Shown here: positions 18,158 through 27,411 of the stretch, one piece after another
Layout of the letters: the number at the start of each line of letters is the position of its first letter
How positions within the stretch are numbered: the stretch's first letter is position 1
Assembly (NCBI GenBank): GCA_020041925.1
Contig: CP083409.1
Source: Faucicola osloensis_D
GTDB taxonomy: Bacteria > Pseudomonadota > Gammaproteobacteria > Pseudomonadales > Moraxellaceae
Length of the DNA: 64,000 nucleotides
Reading direction: 5' to 3' (one strand)
Notes under the pieces: model-generated
The model's database searches: none
What the model saw: only the letters and a program-made list of their open reading frames with translations
What the model was told of the DNA's origin: nothing
Made by a program: the position numbers and the translations under genes

Positions 18158-18181
18158 TACTAGACATTACTAAACCTAGAC

Positions 18182-20647
18182 CTAGACATTGTCGATTTGC
18201 TTTTCATCAATGGGCACAAGCTCAATTACTGTTTTATCTGCATTCATACGAATCGAAACCGTACCGCCATTGACCAGATCACCAAATAATATCTGCTCTG
18301 CCAATGGTTTTTTGATTTCATCTTGAATCAAGCGGTTCATTGGGCGTGCACCCATGAGACGATCGTAACCTTTTTCTGCTAGATAATTTCTGACCTCATC
18401 ATCAATTTCAAGCACCACTTTCTTGTCATCGAGCTGGGCTTGCAGCTCAACCAAGAATTTATCAACCACGGATACGATGACATTTTGATCCAATGGGTTA
18501 AATTGAATGATGGCATCCAAACGATTGCGAAACTCTGGGGTAAACATCCGTTTCATCGCTTCACTATTGTCGCGACTATGGTCTTGTTTGGTAAAGCCCA
18601 TGCTGTTGCGACTGATGCTATCAGCGCCGACGTTAGTGGTCATGATCAATATCACTTGTTTAAAGCTTGATGTGCGACCGTTATTGTCGGTGAGCGAGCC
18701 ATGATCCATCACTTGAAGCAGCAAGTTAAATACGTCAGGATGGGCTTTTTCAATCTCATCTAGCAATAGCACACAATGCGGAAATTGATTGATTTTTTCG
18801 GTCAATAAACCACCCTGATCAAAGCCCACATAGCCTGGTGGTGCCCCAATCAAGCGGGACGCTGTATGTGCTTCCATATACTCAGACATATCAAAACGAA
18901 CCAGCTCAATGCCTAATAAATTCGCTAACTGACGACTGACTTCAGTTTTACCGACACCGGTAGGACCCGCAAACATAAACGAACCAATCGGTTTATCATC
19001 TGGTTTTAAGCCTGCACGTGACAACTTGATGGCATCTGCCAAGTTTTTGATGGCTTCATCTTGACCAAACACCAGATGTTTTAGGTTGCTTTCAAGATTT
19101 TGCAGCACCGATTTGTCATCCGTTGAGACTGATTTTGGCGGGATGCGCGCAATTTTTGAAATAATATATTCAATTTGCGGGACATCAATCACCACCTCGC
19201 CATCTTGTTGTGCCGCATCAATCACTTTATTATCGGCTTCGCTTAACATAGCTTCAGGCTCGACAACACCATCTGCTGCATGGCTAACATCCAAATCATC
19301 GACAAGCGCGTCTTCATCCACCACAGGCTGATTTGATAGCTTGTCATTTGCAACGGCATCAACGGATTGATTGCTGTCCACATTAGATTCAACCTGATTT
19401 TCGGCTTGGGCTTGTTTTTGCAGGCGAACAAATGCACCTGCTTCATCAATCACATCAATGGCTTTGTCAGGCAAAAAGCGTTCGTGAATGTGTTTTACCG
19501 CCAGATGCACCGCACTTTGTAGTGCCTGGTCGGTATAGCTTACGTTATGGAATTTCTCATATTGTTTTTTCAGACCACGTAGAATATCAATCGTTTCATC
19601 AATCGATGGCTCGTTAACATCAACTTTTTGGAAACGACGACTTAAAGCATGGTCTTTTTCAAACACTTGGCGGTATTCAGTAAAGGTGGTTGAGCCGATA
19701 CAACGCAGCTCACCTGATGCCAACGCAGGTTTGATTAAATTTGACACATCCATATTGCTGCTCATCGATGAGCCTGCGCCAATAATCATATGGATTTCAT
19801 CAATAAATAAAATCGCATTGGGCTTGGCTTTTAACGCATCTAATAGCGCTTTCATCCGTTTTTCAAAATCGCCACGGTATTTTGTACCGGCAATCAGCGC
19901 ACCAATATCTAAACTATATACCACACAGCCTGATAATGGTTTTGGTGCTTTGTCATTGACAATCAGCCATGCCAAGCCTTCCGCAATCGACGTTTTACCC
20001 ACCCCTGGGTCACCCACCAGTAGCGGATTGTTTTTGCGGCGACGGCATAAAATCTGCGCGGTACGCTCGATTTCTGCTTGGCGACCAATTAACGGATCGG
20101 TACCACCCGTAGAGGCTTTTTGATTGAGATTAATGGTAAATTCAGTCAATGGGTCTTTATTGGCTTTTTCACCCGTTTCTTCAGTTTCCACGCTGGTTAA
20201 TTTGTCGCGCACTTTTTTGTCTTGACCATGCGATAGATACTGGGTTAACTCAAGTCGCGTAACCCCTTGTTTTTTAAGCAAGTACACCGCGTAGGTGTCA
20301 TGCTCTGAGAACATCGAAACTAGCAAATCTGAGCCTTCCACCAAACGGCTGCTAGCAACCGATTGCACATGAAAAATCGCACGCTGCAAGATACGGTCAA
20401 AACTGCGCGTTGGTTGTGGCGAGTAATCTTCGTTGATATCGACCGTTGGGGTATGCTCATCAATATACTGGGTCAAATCTTTGCCAAGCTGATCCACATT
20501 GACTGCACAAGCCACCAAGGCTTCTACCGCATTTTCATTTTCTAGCAGTGCTAATAGCAAATGCTCGACCGTTAAATATTCATGTGCACGTTGTTTTGCG
20601 AGTGTCACTACCAACCGCAACGTGCTTTGTAATTCTAAACTTAACAT
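18182..20647 (-). CDS. clpA: ATP-dependent Clp protease ATP-binding subunit ClpA
   Basis: The unfoldase that feeds substrates, including ClpS-delivered N-degron proteins, to ClpP. It has the double Clp-N repeat (1 to about 145), D1 with Walker A GDPGVGKT near 215, D2 with GPTGVGKTE near 560, the pore-loop-like MSEYMEAH, and a C-terminal small domain. At 821 residues it is about 60 longer than E. coli ClpA (758). The excess is an acidic, low-complexity insert at about residues 410-484, between D1 and D2, rich in Asp, Glu, Val and Ala. Start ATG at 20647. Confidence 0.96.
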   Translation of the reverse strand: MLSLELQSTLRLVVTLAKQRAHEYLTVEHLLLALLENENAVEALVACAVNVDQLGKDLTQYIDEHTPTVDINEDYSPQPTRSFDRILQRAIFHVQSVASSRLVEGSDLLVSMFSEHDTYAVYLLKKQGVTRLELTQYLSHGQDKKVRDKLTSVETEETGEKANKDPLTEFTINLNQKASTGGTDPLIGRQAEIERTAQILCRRRKNNPLLVGDPGVGKTSIAEGLAWLIVNDKAPKPLSGCVVYSLDIGALIAGTKYRGDFEKRMKALLDALKAKPNAILFIDEIHMIIGAGSSMSSNMDVSNLIKPALASGELRCIGSTTFTEYRQVFEKDHALSRRFQKVDVNEPSIDETIDILRGLKKQYEKFHNVSYTDQALQSAVHLAVKHIHERFLPDKAIDVIDEAGAFVRLQKQAQAENQVESNVDSNQSVDAVANDKLSNQPVVDEDALVDDLDVSHAADGVVEPEAMLSEADNKVIDAAQQDGEVVIDVPQIEYIISKIARIPPKSVSTDDKSVLQNLESNLKHLVFGQDEAIKNLADAIKLSRAGLKPDDKPIGSFMFAGPTGVGKTEVSRQLANLLGIELVRFDMSEYMEAHTASRLIGAPPGYVGFDQGGLLTEKINQFPHCVLLLDEIEKAHPDVFNLLLQVMDHGSLTDNNGRTSSFKQVILIMTTNVGADSISRNSMGFTKQDHSRDNSEAMKRMFTPEFRNRLDAIIQFNPLDQNVIVSVVDKFLVELQAQLDDKKVVLEIDDEVRNYLAEKGYDRLMGARPMNRLIQDEIKKPLAEQILFGDLVNGGTVSIRMNADKTVIELVPIDEKQIDNV

Positions 20648-21040
20648 AAGATGTCCTTAATACTTGTCACCGACGGTTTTTGATTTTGCCCTACTTGAAA
20701 AATCATGCGTTATCTAATTGATTGGTTTGACGTCGTTATAGGTGTTGATGGTTATTTGCGTTGATGTTTTCTCAAGTTTCATTTGCCGTCACCTCAGCAC
20801 CAAATATCTTATGGATATCTGGCTAATCATGCTAAGTTCAGTTAAAAGGAAGTAAAAATGAAAGATGACAAAATGGGAAAAATCAAAATCATTACGTTTA
20901 ATATAATGACATTGCTAATAAATTCAAGTGATAAAACGTAGTTAATGGCGGGTTTTAAAATGGCAAAAAATTCAATGATGAATAAAAAATAGAAAGGAGG
21001 TGCCACCAAAAATAAAACTGGGTTAATTAGCAAACTGCCC
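20648..21040. other. AT-rich clpS-clpA intergenic region
   Basis: 393 bp. The half next to clpA should hold its promoter. No -35/-10 pair stands out. The half next to clpS holds a possible 63-codon minus-strand frame (20842-21033) and, on the plus strand, a 27-codon frame at 20858 with a good AAAGGAAG ribosome-binding site. At most one of these is real. Confidence 0.5.
20842..21033 (-). CDS. possible small two-helix membrane protein
   Basis: 63 codons starting with TTG 8 bp after the clpS stop. Almost entirely hydrophobic, with two likely membrane helices (about 4-26 and 38-60). An AGGGG lies only 3 nt before the TTG, closer than usual. The frame is open through AT-rich DNA, so chance is possible. 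I recognise no family. Confidence 0.27.
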   Translation of the reverse strand: MLINPVLFLVAPPFYFLFIIEFFAILKPAINYVLSLEFISNVIILNVMILIFPILSSFIFTSF

Positions 21041-21514
21041 CTAACCTTGGGGTTCGATTTGACTCAGTAACGGATAGCCTGCCTGACGCGCTTCACGGTT
21101 GACGGCTTGCGCTTTGGTTTCTGCGATATCTTTAGGGTATATACCGGCAATGCCTTTGCCTTGTTGATGAATGGCAAGCATAATACTGATAGCCGAGTCT
21201 AGCGTATGTTTAAAATGATTTTGTAAAACATCCACCACAAATTCCATCGGCGTATAATCATCGTTATACATGACCACGGCATACATCTGTGGTTTTTTCA
21301 GTTCAGGGTCAGCCAATAGCACATCTTCGACGGGGTCGGTATTTGGCTCGCCTTCTATGTCGGTCAAACGGGCTGGCAATGAATTTGGTGATTGGCTAGG
21401 TAGCTGTTTAGGTAGTTGTGTTGGCAACCATGACGGCAGATGCCAATCCATATTCGTAGTGGTTGGCTGTGACACAACTGATTGACGAGAAAAATTAAGT
21501 GTTTGAAGCATCAT
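21041..21514 (-). CDS. clpS: ATP-dependent Clp protease adaptor ClpS
   Basis: N-recognin that binds N-degrons and hands them to ClpA. The core (about 76-157) shows the NDDYTPMEFVVDVL motif that lines the N-degron pocket, the HQQGKG loop and the AETKAQAVNREAR helix. At 157 residues it is about 50 longer than E. coli ClpS (106). The extra N-terminus holds six tetrapeptide units of LPxQ type (LPSW, LPTQ, LPKQ, LPSQ, SPNS, LPAR; residues 26-49). Start ATG at 21514. ATG codon 22 is an alternative that keeps the repeats. Upstream of clpA on the same strand. Confidence 0.93.
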   Translation of the reverse strand: MMLQTLNFSRQSVVSQPTTTNMDWHLPSWLPTQLPKQLPSQSPNSLPARLTDIEGEPNTDPVEDVLLADPELKKPQMYAVVMYNDDYTPMEFVVDVLQNHFKHTLDSAISIMLAIHQQGKGIAGIYPKDIAETKAQAVNREARQAGYPLLSQIEPQG

Positions 21515-21556
21515 TAATTGAACATTTACCTAAGATTAGATTAAACATTGATTATA

Positions 21557-22417
21557 CTACTTTGCAGCAGATTTTTGCGTATTGGCTGTGCTGGCCACTG
21601 GCGTGCTATCGGTCGAACTCACAGGTCGTTTATCCGCTTCAGGCGTTTCTTCAAGCGTGTATGGCATGTTATCAATCGGCTGACCGAGTTGCCAATCATA
21701 CACTTGCTCAGTTTTTTGGTTGCCGGCGGTTAATTCAAGTTTCACTTGTTTGGGTACAAAGTTTTTGGGCATCAAAAACCGCCCGCGAATTCTTGCAATC
21801 CCATGAATCGAGTAACTTTTGGGTTGCAATGGTACCTCGACCATATTAACTTCATCGAGCAAGGTCAATTTTGGTATCAAATTTTTTGGCTGATTTGACG
21901 GATCGACCATACCGACATCAAAGCGGTATTCATAGGCATTTTCTGGCAACGGTGCGATTTTTGCCCCGATGACTTGTAAACTCATACCGCCTTTTTTGGC
22001 AAGCGAGGTGGTTAAGAATTGCTGACCTTGTTCCAGCTGTAAGTTGGTGACTTTTAGGTCTTGAATATCGGTACGCAGTGCTGATAGGTTCGCCAAGCTG
22101 ATATCACGCTCTTGCTGCGCGGTGGTTAATTGGCTTTGCAACGTATCAGATTTTAGCTTTAATGATTTGATGTTTTCTGCTGAGATTTCAAGACCTGCGG
22201 CGGTTTTTTTCGCTTCTTCAGCGGCAAAGCTTAAGCCGCGATGATAACCAATGCGTTGACCTAACACCAGTGCAATGATGGCAACTAACAACAAGCTAAC
22301 CCCAAACGCAATCAACCACCCAGACACCTTGTTGGGTTGGGTAATATAATTGCGTTGTGCTTCTGGCAAAGATTGAGAAGAGTTATTATCTTCGGGCAAA
22401 TCCATAGAGATACTCAA
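21557..22417 (-). CDS. inner-membrane coiled-coil protein, DUF6776-like
   Basis: 286 residues: a short cytoplasmic tail, one membrane helix at about 33-55, a coiled coil of about 65 residues (about 70-135), and a beta-rich periplasmic domain (about 140-245) with MSLQVIGAKIAPLPENAYEYRFDVGM. It ends in a Ser/Thr/Ala tail. The layout and the position beside argC resemble the uncharacterised pseudomonad family near argC (DUF6776), but I cannot confirm membership by eye. Function unknown. Start ATG at 22417. Confidence 0.6.
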   Translation of the reverse strand: MSISMDLPEDNNSSQSLPEAQRNYITQPNKVSGWLIAFGVSLLLVAIIALVLGQRIGYHRGLSFAAEEAKKTAAGLEISAENIKSLKLKSDTLQSQLTTAQQERDISLANLSALRTDIQDLKVTNLQLEQGQQFLTTSLAKKGGMSLQVIGAKIAPLPENAYEYRFDVGMVDPSNQPKNLIPKLTLLDEVNMVEVPLQPKSYSIHGIARIRGRFLMPKNFVPKQVKLELTAGNQKTEQVYDWQLGQPIDNMPYTLEETPEADKRPVSSTDSTPVASTANTQKSAAK

Positions 22418-22707
22418 ATTGAAAAACGATCAAAACATGGATAATCACAGTACTGATGATAGCTCAAAAAGGGTTGATGAATATGACATCCATTAAAGCG
22501 AACCCCATTATAAACAAAAATTATGATGAATTCAGCTAAATTTATTGACCAAAAAAATAATAAAGTTAACCCATTTCATCATAGCGTCATATTTTTTTGG
22601 CTAAAGATAATAAAGCAATGCTTGTTATGGCATTAAAATTTCTAAACAGGTTAACCATAAATAGCTTAAGAAAACCACTTAAGCAGACAACTTATTCAAG
22701 AAATAAC

Positions 22708-23775
22708 TTAAGGCACTACGGCGACCAACGCCAACCCTGTTTGCTCTGTAAGCCCAAACATCACATTCATATTTTGCACAGCTTGTCCTGCCGCACCTTT
22801 GACCAAATTATCTTGTACCACCAAAATCGTCGCCATCGGGCTATTTTCTAGTGTTTGCACCGCAATTCTTAAATAGTTGCTACCCCGTACACTACGGGTA
22901 TCTGGGTACATCCCTTTTGGCATGACGTCTACAAAATATTCATTTTGATAGCTGGTTTCATATAAGGATTGTAAATCTAACGCTTGACCTGCCGCCGTCA
23001 ACCGAACATGAATGGTGGTAAACATACCGCGAATCATGGGTACTAAATGGGGTACAAAGCGGATATCATGCGGCTGAAAGCGTTTGCTTTGACCCAATAT
23101 TTGGTCAATCCCTTGGGTAATCTCTGGAGCGTGACGATGACCTGCCACGCCATAGGCACTAAAGCTATCGGAGGTCTCGCTAAATAACAAATTCATTTTG
23201 GCTTGGCGACCCGCTCCTGAGACGCCTGATTTGGCATCAATAATAATCCAAGGTTCAATCAATGCCTGCTGCTGGCTGTTTTGGGCATCGATTAGCGGTT
23301 TTAACCCCAAAATCGCCGTGGTGGGATAACAACCTGGGTTGCCAATAACCTTGGCTTTGGCAATGGCATCACGATTGACTTCGGGCAATCCATACACAGC
23401 GTCTTTTAAAATATCAGGGCAAGCATGTTCAAGTTTATACCAAGTTTCAAAATCTTGTAGCGACTGCAAACGAAAATCCGCCGCCAAATCAATGACTTTA
23501 GTGCCATTGTCGGTTAAAAATCTGGCATGCTTCATCGCAACGCCATGGGGAGTAGCAAAGAATACCACATCACATGCGGCTAATTTTTTTTCATCCAAAT
23601 CCGAAAATGTTAAATCGGTCACGCCCCGCAAACTTGGAAACATATCATCGACGCGCCTGCCCGCTTCTGAGCGCGATGTCAGCATCGTCACTTGTGCCTG
23701 TGGATGACGACTCAATAGTCGAATTAGCTCTACGCCCGTGTAGCCTGTGCCACCGACAATACCTACTTTGATCAT
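22708..23775 (-). CDS. argC: N-acetyl-gamma-glutamyl-phosphate reductase ArgC
   Basis: Third step of arginine synthesis: NADPH-dependent reduction of N-acetylglutamyl phosphate. 355 residues. N-terminal Rossmann motif GGTGYTGVELIRLL at 9-22, catalytic cysteine in GNPGCYPT near 150, GHRHAPEI near 215 and HLVPMIRGM near 245. The gene follows hemE by 21 bp and is likely co-transcribed with it. A 7-bp hairpin GCTTAAG/CTTAAGC (22664-22684) lies downstream but lacks a good T-run. Confidence 0.97.
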   Translation of the reverse strand: MIKVGIVGGTGYTGVELIRLLSRHPQAQVTMLTSRSEAGRRVDDMFPSLRGVTDLTFSDLDEKKLAACDVVFFATPHGVAMKHARFLTDNGTKVIDLAADFRLQSLQDFETWYKLEHACPDILKDAVYGLPEVNRDAIAKAKVIGNPGCYPTTAILGLKPLIDAQNSQQQALIEPWIIIDAKSGVSGAGRQAKMNLLFSETSDSFSAYGVAGHRHAPEITQGIDQILGQSKRFQPHDIRFVPHLVPMIRGMFTTIHVRLTAAGQALDLQSLYETSYQNEYFVDVMPKGMYPDTRSVRGSNYLRIAVQTLENSPMATILVVQDNLVKGAAGQAVQNMNVMFGLTEQTGLALVAVVP

Positions 23776-23796
23776 GGTCGTCTCCTGATATTATTA

Positions 23797-24906
23797 TTAA
23801 AGTTTGTACTCATGCACCGCATCAATAAAAGCTTTGGCATGGTCAGGATTAACCCATTGGTTAATGCCGTGACCTAAGTTTGCTATATAACCTGTTTTGT
23901 CACCGAGGCTATAGGCGTCCTGTAACATCAAATGCGTCTGCTGGCGAATATGCTCAGGCGATGCAAATAATGTCGCGGGGTCAAGATTACCTTGCAGCGC
24001 GATGCCTGTATGCCGCTTGTTGTGCAATTTGGTCAATGCTTTTTGCTGTTCAAAGACGATGCTGCGGGCTCTATCTAGGGGCATTGTCCAATCAAGCCCT
24101 AGCGCATCCGCGCCACTATGGCATTGGGTATCTAACCACAAGCCGCCACCTTTGGTAAATAATACCACAGGTACTTCTGGGTATTTTGCTTTGATCGCCG
24201 CGACAATTTTAGTGTTGTAATGGTGTGAGAATTCAACAAATTGACGATGCGCCAATGCCCCGCCCCAACTATCAAAAATTTGTACTAACTGTGCCCCTGC
24301 GGCTATTTGCGCTAGCAAATAATCAATCACGGCATCGGTGATTTTAGCGAGCAGCGCATGCAAGGTGTCAGGTTCGCCATACAACATGGCTTTGGCATAG
24401 CGGTATTCTTTAGAACTACCGCCTTCAATCATATAGGTCGCCAACGTCCACGGACTACCTGAGAAGCCAAATAATGGCGCACGGCCTGCCAGCGCATGAC
24501 GAATACTGGTCACCGCTTTCATCACATAGTCGAGTGCATCTGCCATCGCGACGGTTGGCAAGGCTTCAACCTCTGCCATGCTTCTGACAGTTTTGTGAAA
24601 TTTTGGACCTTCCCCTGCTTCAAAATACAGACCCAAACCGAGCGCATCAGGAATGGTTAAAATATCACTAAACAAAATCGCCGCATCCAACTCAAAACGG
24701 CGAAATGGCTGAATGGTGACTTCCGTCGCCAAATCGGTATTTTTGCAAAGCGATAGAAAGTCACCGGCTTGGGCACGGGTTTTTTTATACTCAGGCAAAT
24801 ATCGACCGGCTTGTCGCATCATCCACACAGGCGTCACATCCGCAGATTCAAAACGCATGGCTCTTAAAATACGGTCATTTTTTAACATCGGAAAGTTATG
24901 GGTCAT
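23797..24906 (-). CDS. hemE: uroporphyrinogen decarboxylase HemE
   Basis: Decarboxylates uroporphyrinogen III to coproporphyrinogen III in haem synthesis. 369 residues. Signature VWMMRQAGRYLPEY near 27-40, catalytic Asp in ILFSDILTIPDALG near 80, and GFSGSPWTLATYMIEGG near 145. Full length. Start ATG at 24906. It is followed closely by argC. Confidence 0.98.
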   Translation of the reverse strand: MTHNFPMLKNDRILRAMRFESADVTPVWMMRQAGRYLPEYKKTRAQAGDFLSLCKNTDLATEVTIQPFRRFELDAAILFSDILTIPDALGLGLYFEAGEGPKFHKTVRSMAEVEALPTVAMADALDYVMKAVTSIRHALAGRAPLFGFSGSPWTLATYMIEGGSSKEYRYAKAMLYGEPDTLHALLAKITDAVIDYLLAQIAAGAQLVQIFDSWGGALAHRQFVEFSHHYNTKIVAAIKAKYPEVPVVLFTKGGGLWLDTQCHSGADALGLDWTMPLDRARSIVFEQQKALTKLHNKRHTGIALQGNLDPATLFASPEHIRQQTHLMLQDAYSLGDKTGYIANLGHGINQWVNPDHAKAFIDAVHEYKL

Positions 24907-24993
24907 GTCATTGCCTTTAAAAATAATCTTGGATAAAAATACTATTGAATCAGTCTAAAAGTAGTCAAATTTTCAATCAAGAATTGTCGAAAA

Positions 24994-26142
24994 TTATACG
25001 ATAATCGCCATATTATCACGATGGACCATCACGTGGCGTTCCTCATTTTTACCCAAAATCGCTTCGATGTCGCTATTGCGTTTGCGAGCGATGCGCTTAG
25101 CTTCATTTGATGAGAAATCCACCTGACCGACCGCGATACGCACCCCTGTTTTATCAACGCACTCCACCACATCGCCCTCATCAAAATCACCTTGCACTTC
25201 AATCACCCCGACAGGCAATAAGCTTTTGTTATTTTTAATGATGGCATCCACTGCACCATCGTCAATCACCAAGCGACCTGCCATACGCAGATGAGCGGCT
25301 AACCATTGTTTTTTGGCAATGCGTTTATCCTCGTCATTGGTGGTGAGCATCGTACCTAACGATTCCCCTTTGACCACGCGATTAATCACGTTATCGATGC
25401 TGCCGCTGACAATCACGGTGGGACAACCACCCATTGCCGCAAGCCTTGCCGCACGAATTTTGGTAATCATCCCGCCACGACCCAATTTACCGCCATCTCC
25501 CGCCACATCAAACAAATAATCTGCCATTGCCCGCTCAGTCTTAATCAGCTTCGCATCCGGGTTGGTGCGAGGATTATCGGTGAATACGCCTTGCTGGTCG
25601 GTCAATATAATGTATAAATCAGCTTTGACCATGGCTGCCACCATCGCACCTAGACTGTCATTATCACCAAATTTGATTTCATCGACACTGACGGTGTCAT
25701 TTTCGTTAATGACCGGTAGCACGCGCCATTCAAGTAGCTGATTTAACGTACTGGCGGTATTGAGATAACGATTTCGATTGGCAAGATCGTCATGTGTCAG
25801 TAGCAACTGCGCGCTTTGTACACCATACTGAATCAACGCCGACCACCAAGTTTCAATCAAGCCCATCTGCCCAATGGCGGCGCAGGCTTGCAAGGCTTGT
25901 AGTTTTTTGGGGCGTTCCTCCAAATTCATCCGCACCACCCCTTCTGCCACTGCCCCTGAGGACACTAGCAATACTTGGTAGCCTTCATTATGCAGCTTGG
26001 CAATTTGCTTCGCCCATTCATAAATTGCGGTGCGATCCAAGCCTTTACCATTATTGGTCAGTAGCGATGAGCCAATTTTTACCACAATGGTGTTGGACTT
26101 AAGGGCTTTTTTAGTTGAGCTAGGTGAGGCGGTGGCAGTCAT
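24994..26142 (-). CDS. proB: glutamate 5-kinase ProB
   Basis: First step of proline synthesis. Amino-acid kinase domain (about 15-275) with VVKIGSSLLTN, LVSSGAVAEG and NENDTVSVDEIKFGDND, followed by a C-terminal PUA domain (about 290-375). 382 residues, the usual two-domain length. Start ATG at 26142. Confidence 0.97.
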   Translation of the reverse strand: MTATASPSSTKKALKSNTIVVKIGSSLLTNNGKGLDRTAIYEWAKQIAKLHNEGYQVLLVSSGAVAEGVVRMNLEERPKKLQALQACAAIGQMGLIETWWSALIQYGVQSAQLLLTHDDLANRNRYLNTASTLNQLLEWRVLPVINENDTVSVDEIKFGDNDSLGAMVAAMVKADLYIILTDQQGVFTDNPRTNPDAKLIKTERAMADYLFDVAGDGGKLGRGGMITKIRAARLAAMGGCPTVIVSGSIDNVINRVVKGESLGTMLTTNDEDKRIAKKQWLAAHLRMAGRLVIDDGAVDAIIKNNKSLLPVGVIEVQGDFDEGDVVECVDKTGVRIAVGQVDFSSNEAKRIARKRNSDIEAILGKNEERHVMVHRDNMAIIV

Positions 26143-26442
26143 AATCAGTCAAGTGCAATTTTTTAATCAAATTAAATGCCATAATGGCTTGGCTGAGCAT
26201 TGTAACAATTTTTACCGGCTTTATAAATGCTAATTCGATGCCGGTAGCCGTTAAATATCACACGTTTTTATCATACGCATTTTTATCCCAATCAAATAGC
26301 AACCATTGAAAAAACAAATTGACATTGTCAACTAAAAAATATCGACTTGAAGTTTTCTCAATTTAGATGAGGATAACTTGCTATCAACATTGCTTTTATA
26401 TAAATTTGCTCATCTTCATGTGCTACTGGGTTTATCAAATTT
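26143..26442. other. divergent proB / degV intergenic region
   Basis: 300 bp. The one structure I see is a perfect 13-bp inverted repeat TTGACATTGTCAA at 26319-26331, about 110 bp before the DegV start, a possible operator. No convincing promoter hexamer pair. Confidence 0.4.
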
Positions 26443-27324
26443 ATGAAAAGAGCTGTTGTCACCACTTCCTCATCTTGTCTTGAAGCCCTCGGATTGTCGC
26501 AAGGCATAGACATTCTGCGCTTACACGTAAACATCAATAACGTTGATTTTATCGATGGTAAAAATATCACCAGTGAGCGTCTGGCAACCATCATGAAAAC
26601 CAACCTCAAATCGGTGGCGAGGACATTTCCGCCATCCATCCATGAGATGCATCTGTTGTTTAATGATTTGATTGCTCGCGGGGTCACTGAGGTATTTGTT
26701 TGCGGTATTTCGTCCAAATTTAGCCAAACCTTGCCCATGCTAGAAGAACTCAAAGTACATTATGCCAATCGTCTGCACATCTTTGTGTATGACACCAAAA
26801 CACTCAATATTGCTGAAGGGGCGCTGGCGTACGAGGCAAAAGTGTTGATTGAACAAGGTGAATCGTTTGAAAACGTGGCAAAAAAACTTGACGATTTGCG
26901 ACGTCGCAGTGAGTTTTTATTTACCCTCAGTGACTTGGACTATATTATTCGCAACAAAAAATTGTCCGCCCCTGCCGCATTTGTTGCCAACTTATTTGAT
27001 ATCAAACCGATTATGCAAATTAATCAAATTGGCGAGATTATCGCGGTGGAAAAAGTGCGTAAGCTTGAAAAAACCCTGATCACCATGGCAAAAACCGTCG
27101 AAAAATTTGCCGCCAATCAACCCGCGTTTATCTATTTGACAGATACGGGACATCATGAAAGCACCGAATTTTTTAAAAAAATATTGGCGACGCATTTTGG
27201 TTGGCATGATTTGCCTGTCATTCGCGTGTCGACTATTTCACTTGCCAATCATGGCTTGATGGGAACAGGCATTGGGGTGTTTTATGGTGAATTACCCCAT
27301 ATTGTCAAAGCATTAAAAAAATGA
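26443..27324 (+). CDS. DegV-family fatty-acid-binding protein
   Basis: 293 residues. Two-lobed DegV fold: an N-terminal Ser-rich start (VVTTSSSCL), FPPSIHEM in the position of the TSQPS-like lipid head-group motif, VFVCGISSKFSQT, VYDTKTLNIAEGALAYEA, LDYIIRNKKLS and a C-terminal GTGIGVFYGELP. DegV proteins (FakB type) bind fatty acids and in Gram-positives serve the FakA kinase. No FakA homologue is in this window, so the role here is open. Start ATG at 26443, with a poor ribosome-binding site. Confidence 0.82.
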   Translation: MKRAVVTTSSSCLEALGLSQGIDILRLHVNINNVDFIDGKNITSERLATIMKTNLKSVARTFPPSIHEMHLLFNDLIARGVTEVFVCGISSKFSQTLPMLEELKVHYANRLHIFVYDTKTLNIAEGALAYEAKVLIEQGESFENVAKKLDDLRRRSEFLFTLSDLDYIIRNKKLSAPAAFVANLFDIKPIMQINQIGEIIAVEKVRKLEKTLITMAKTVEKFAANQPAFIYLTDTGHHESTEFFKKILATHFGWHDLPVIRVSTISLANHGLMGTGIGVFYGELPHIVKALKK

Positions 27325-27350
27325 CCGGTCCTTATCTACATTCACCTAAT

Positions 27351-27380
27351 AAAAAAGGTTAGCCTGCGCTAACCTTTTTA
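27351..27380. terminator. bidirectional terminator between degV-like and obgE
   Basis: A 12-bp stem AAAAAGGTTAGC/GCTAACCTTTTT (27352-27363 with 27368-27379) and a CTGC loop. Confidence 0.9.
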
Positions 27381-27411
27381 AAGCTACTCCAATCACCGCT
27401 AAGAATCACCG

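Noticed and set aside
18160..18190. Repeated CTAGACATT at the clpA 3' end
   Set aside because: Nine bases only, best seen as a tiny local duplication.
20858..20941. 27-codon plus-strand frame with a good ribosome-binding site in the clpS-clpA gap
   Set aside because: Very short, Lys/Ile-rich as expected of AT-rich chance DNA, no family, and it overlaps a competing minus-strand frame.
26319..26331. TTGACATTGTCAA as a promoter -35
   Set aside because: No acceptable -10 at 16-18 bp; kept only as a possible operator.
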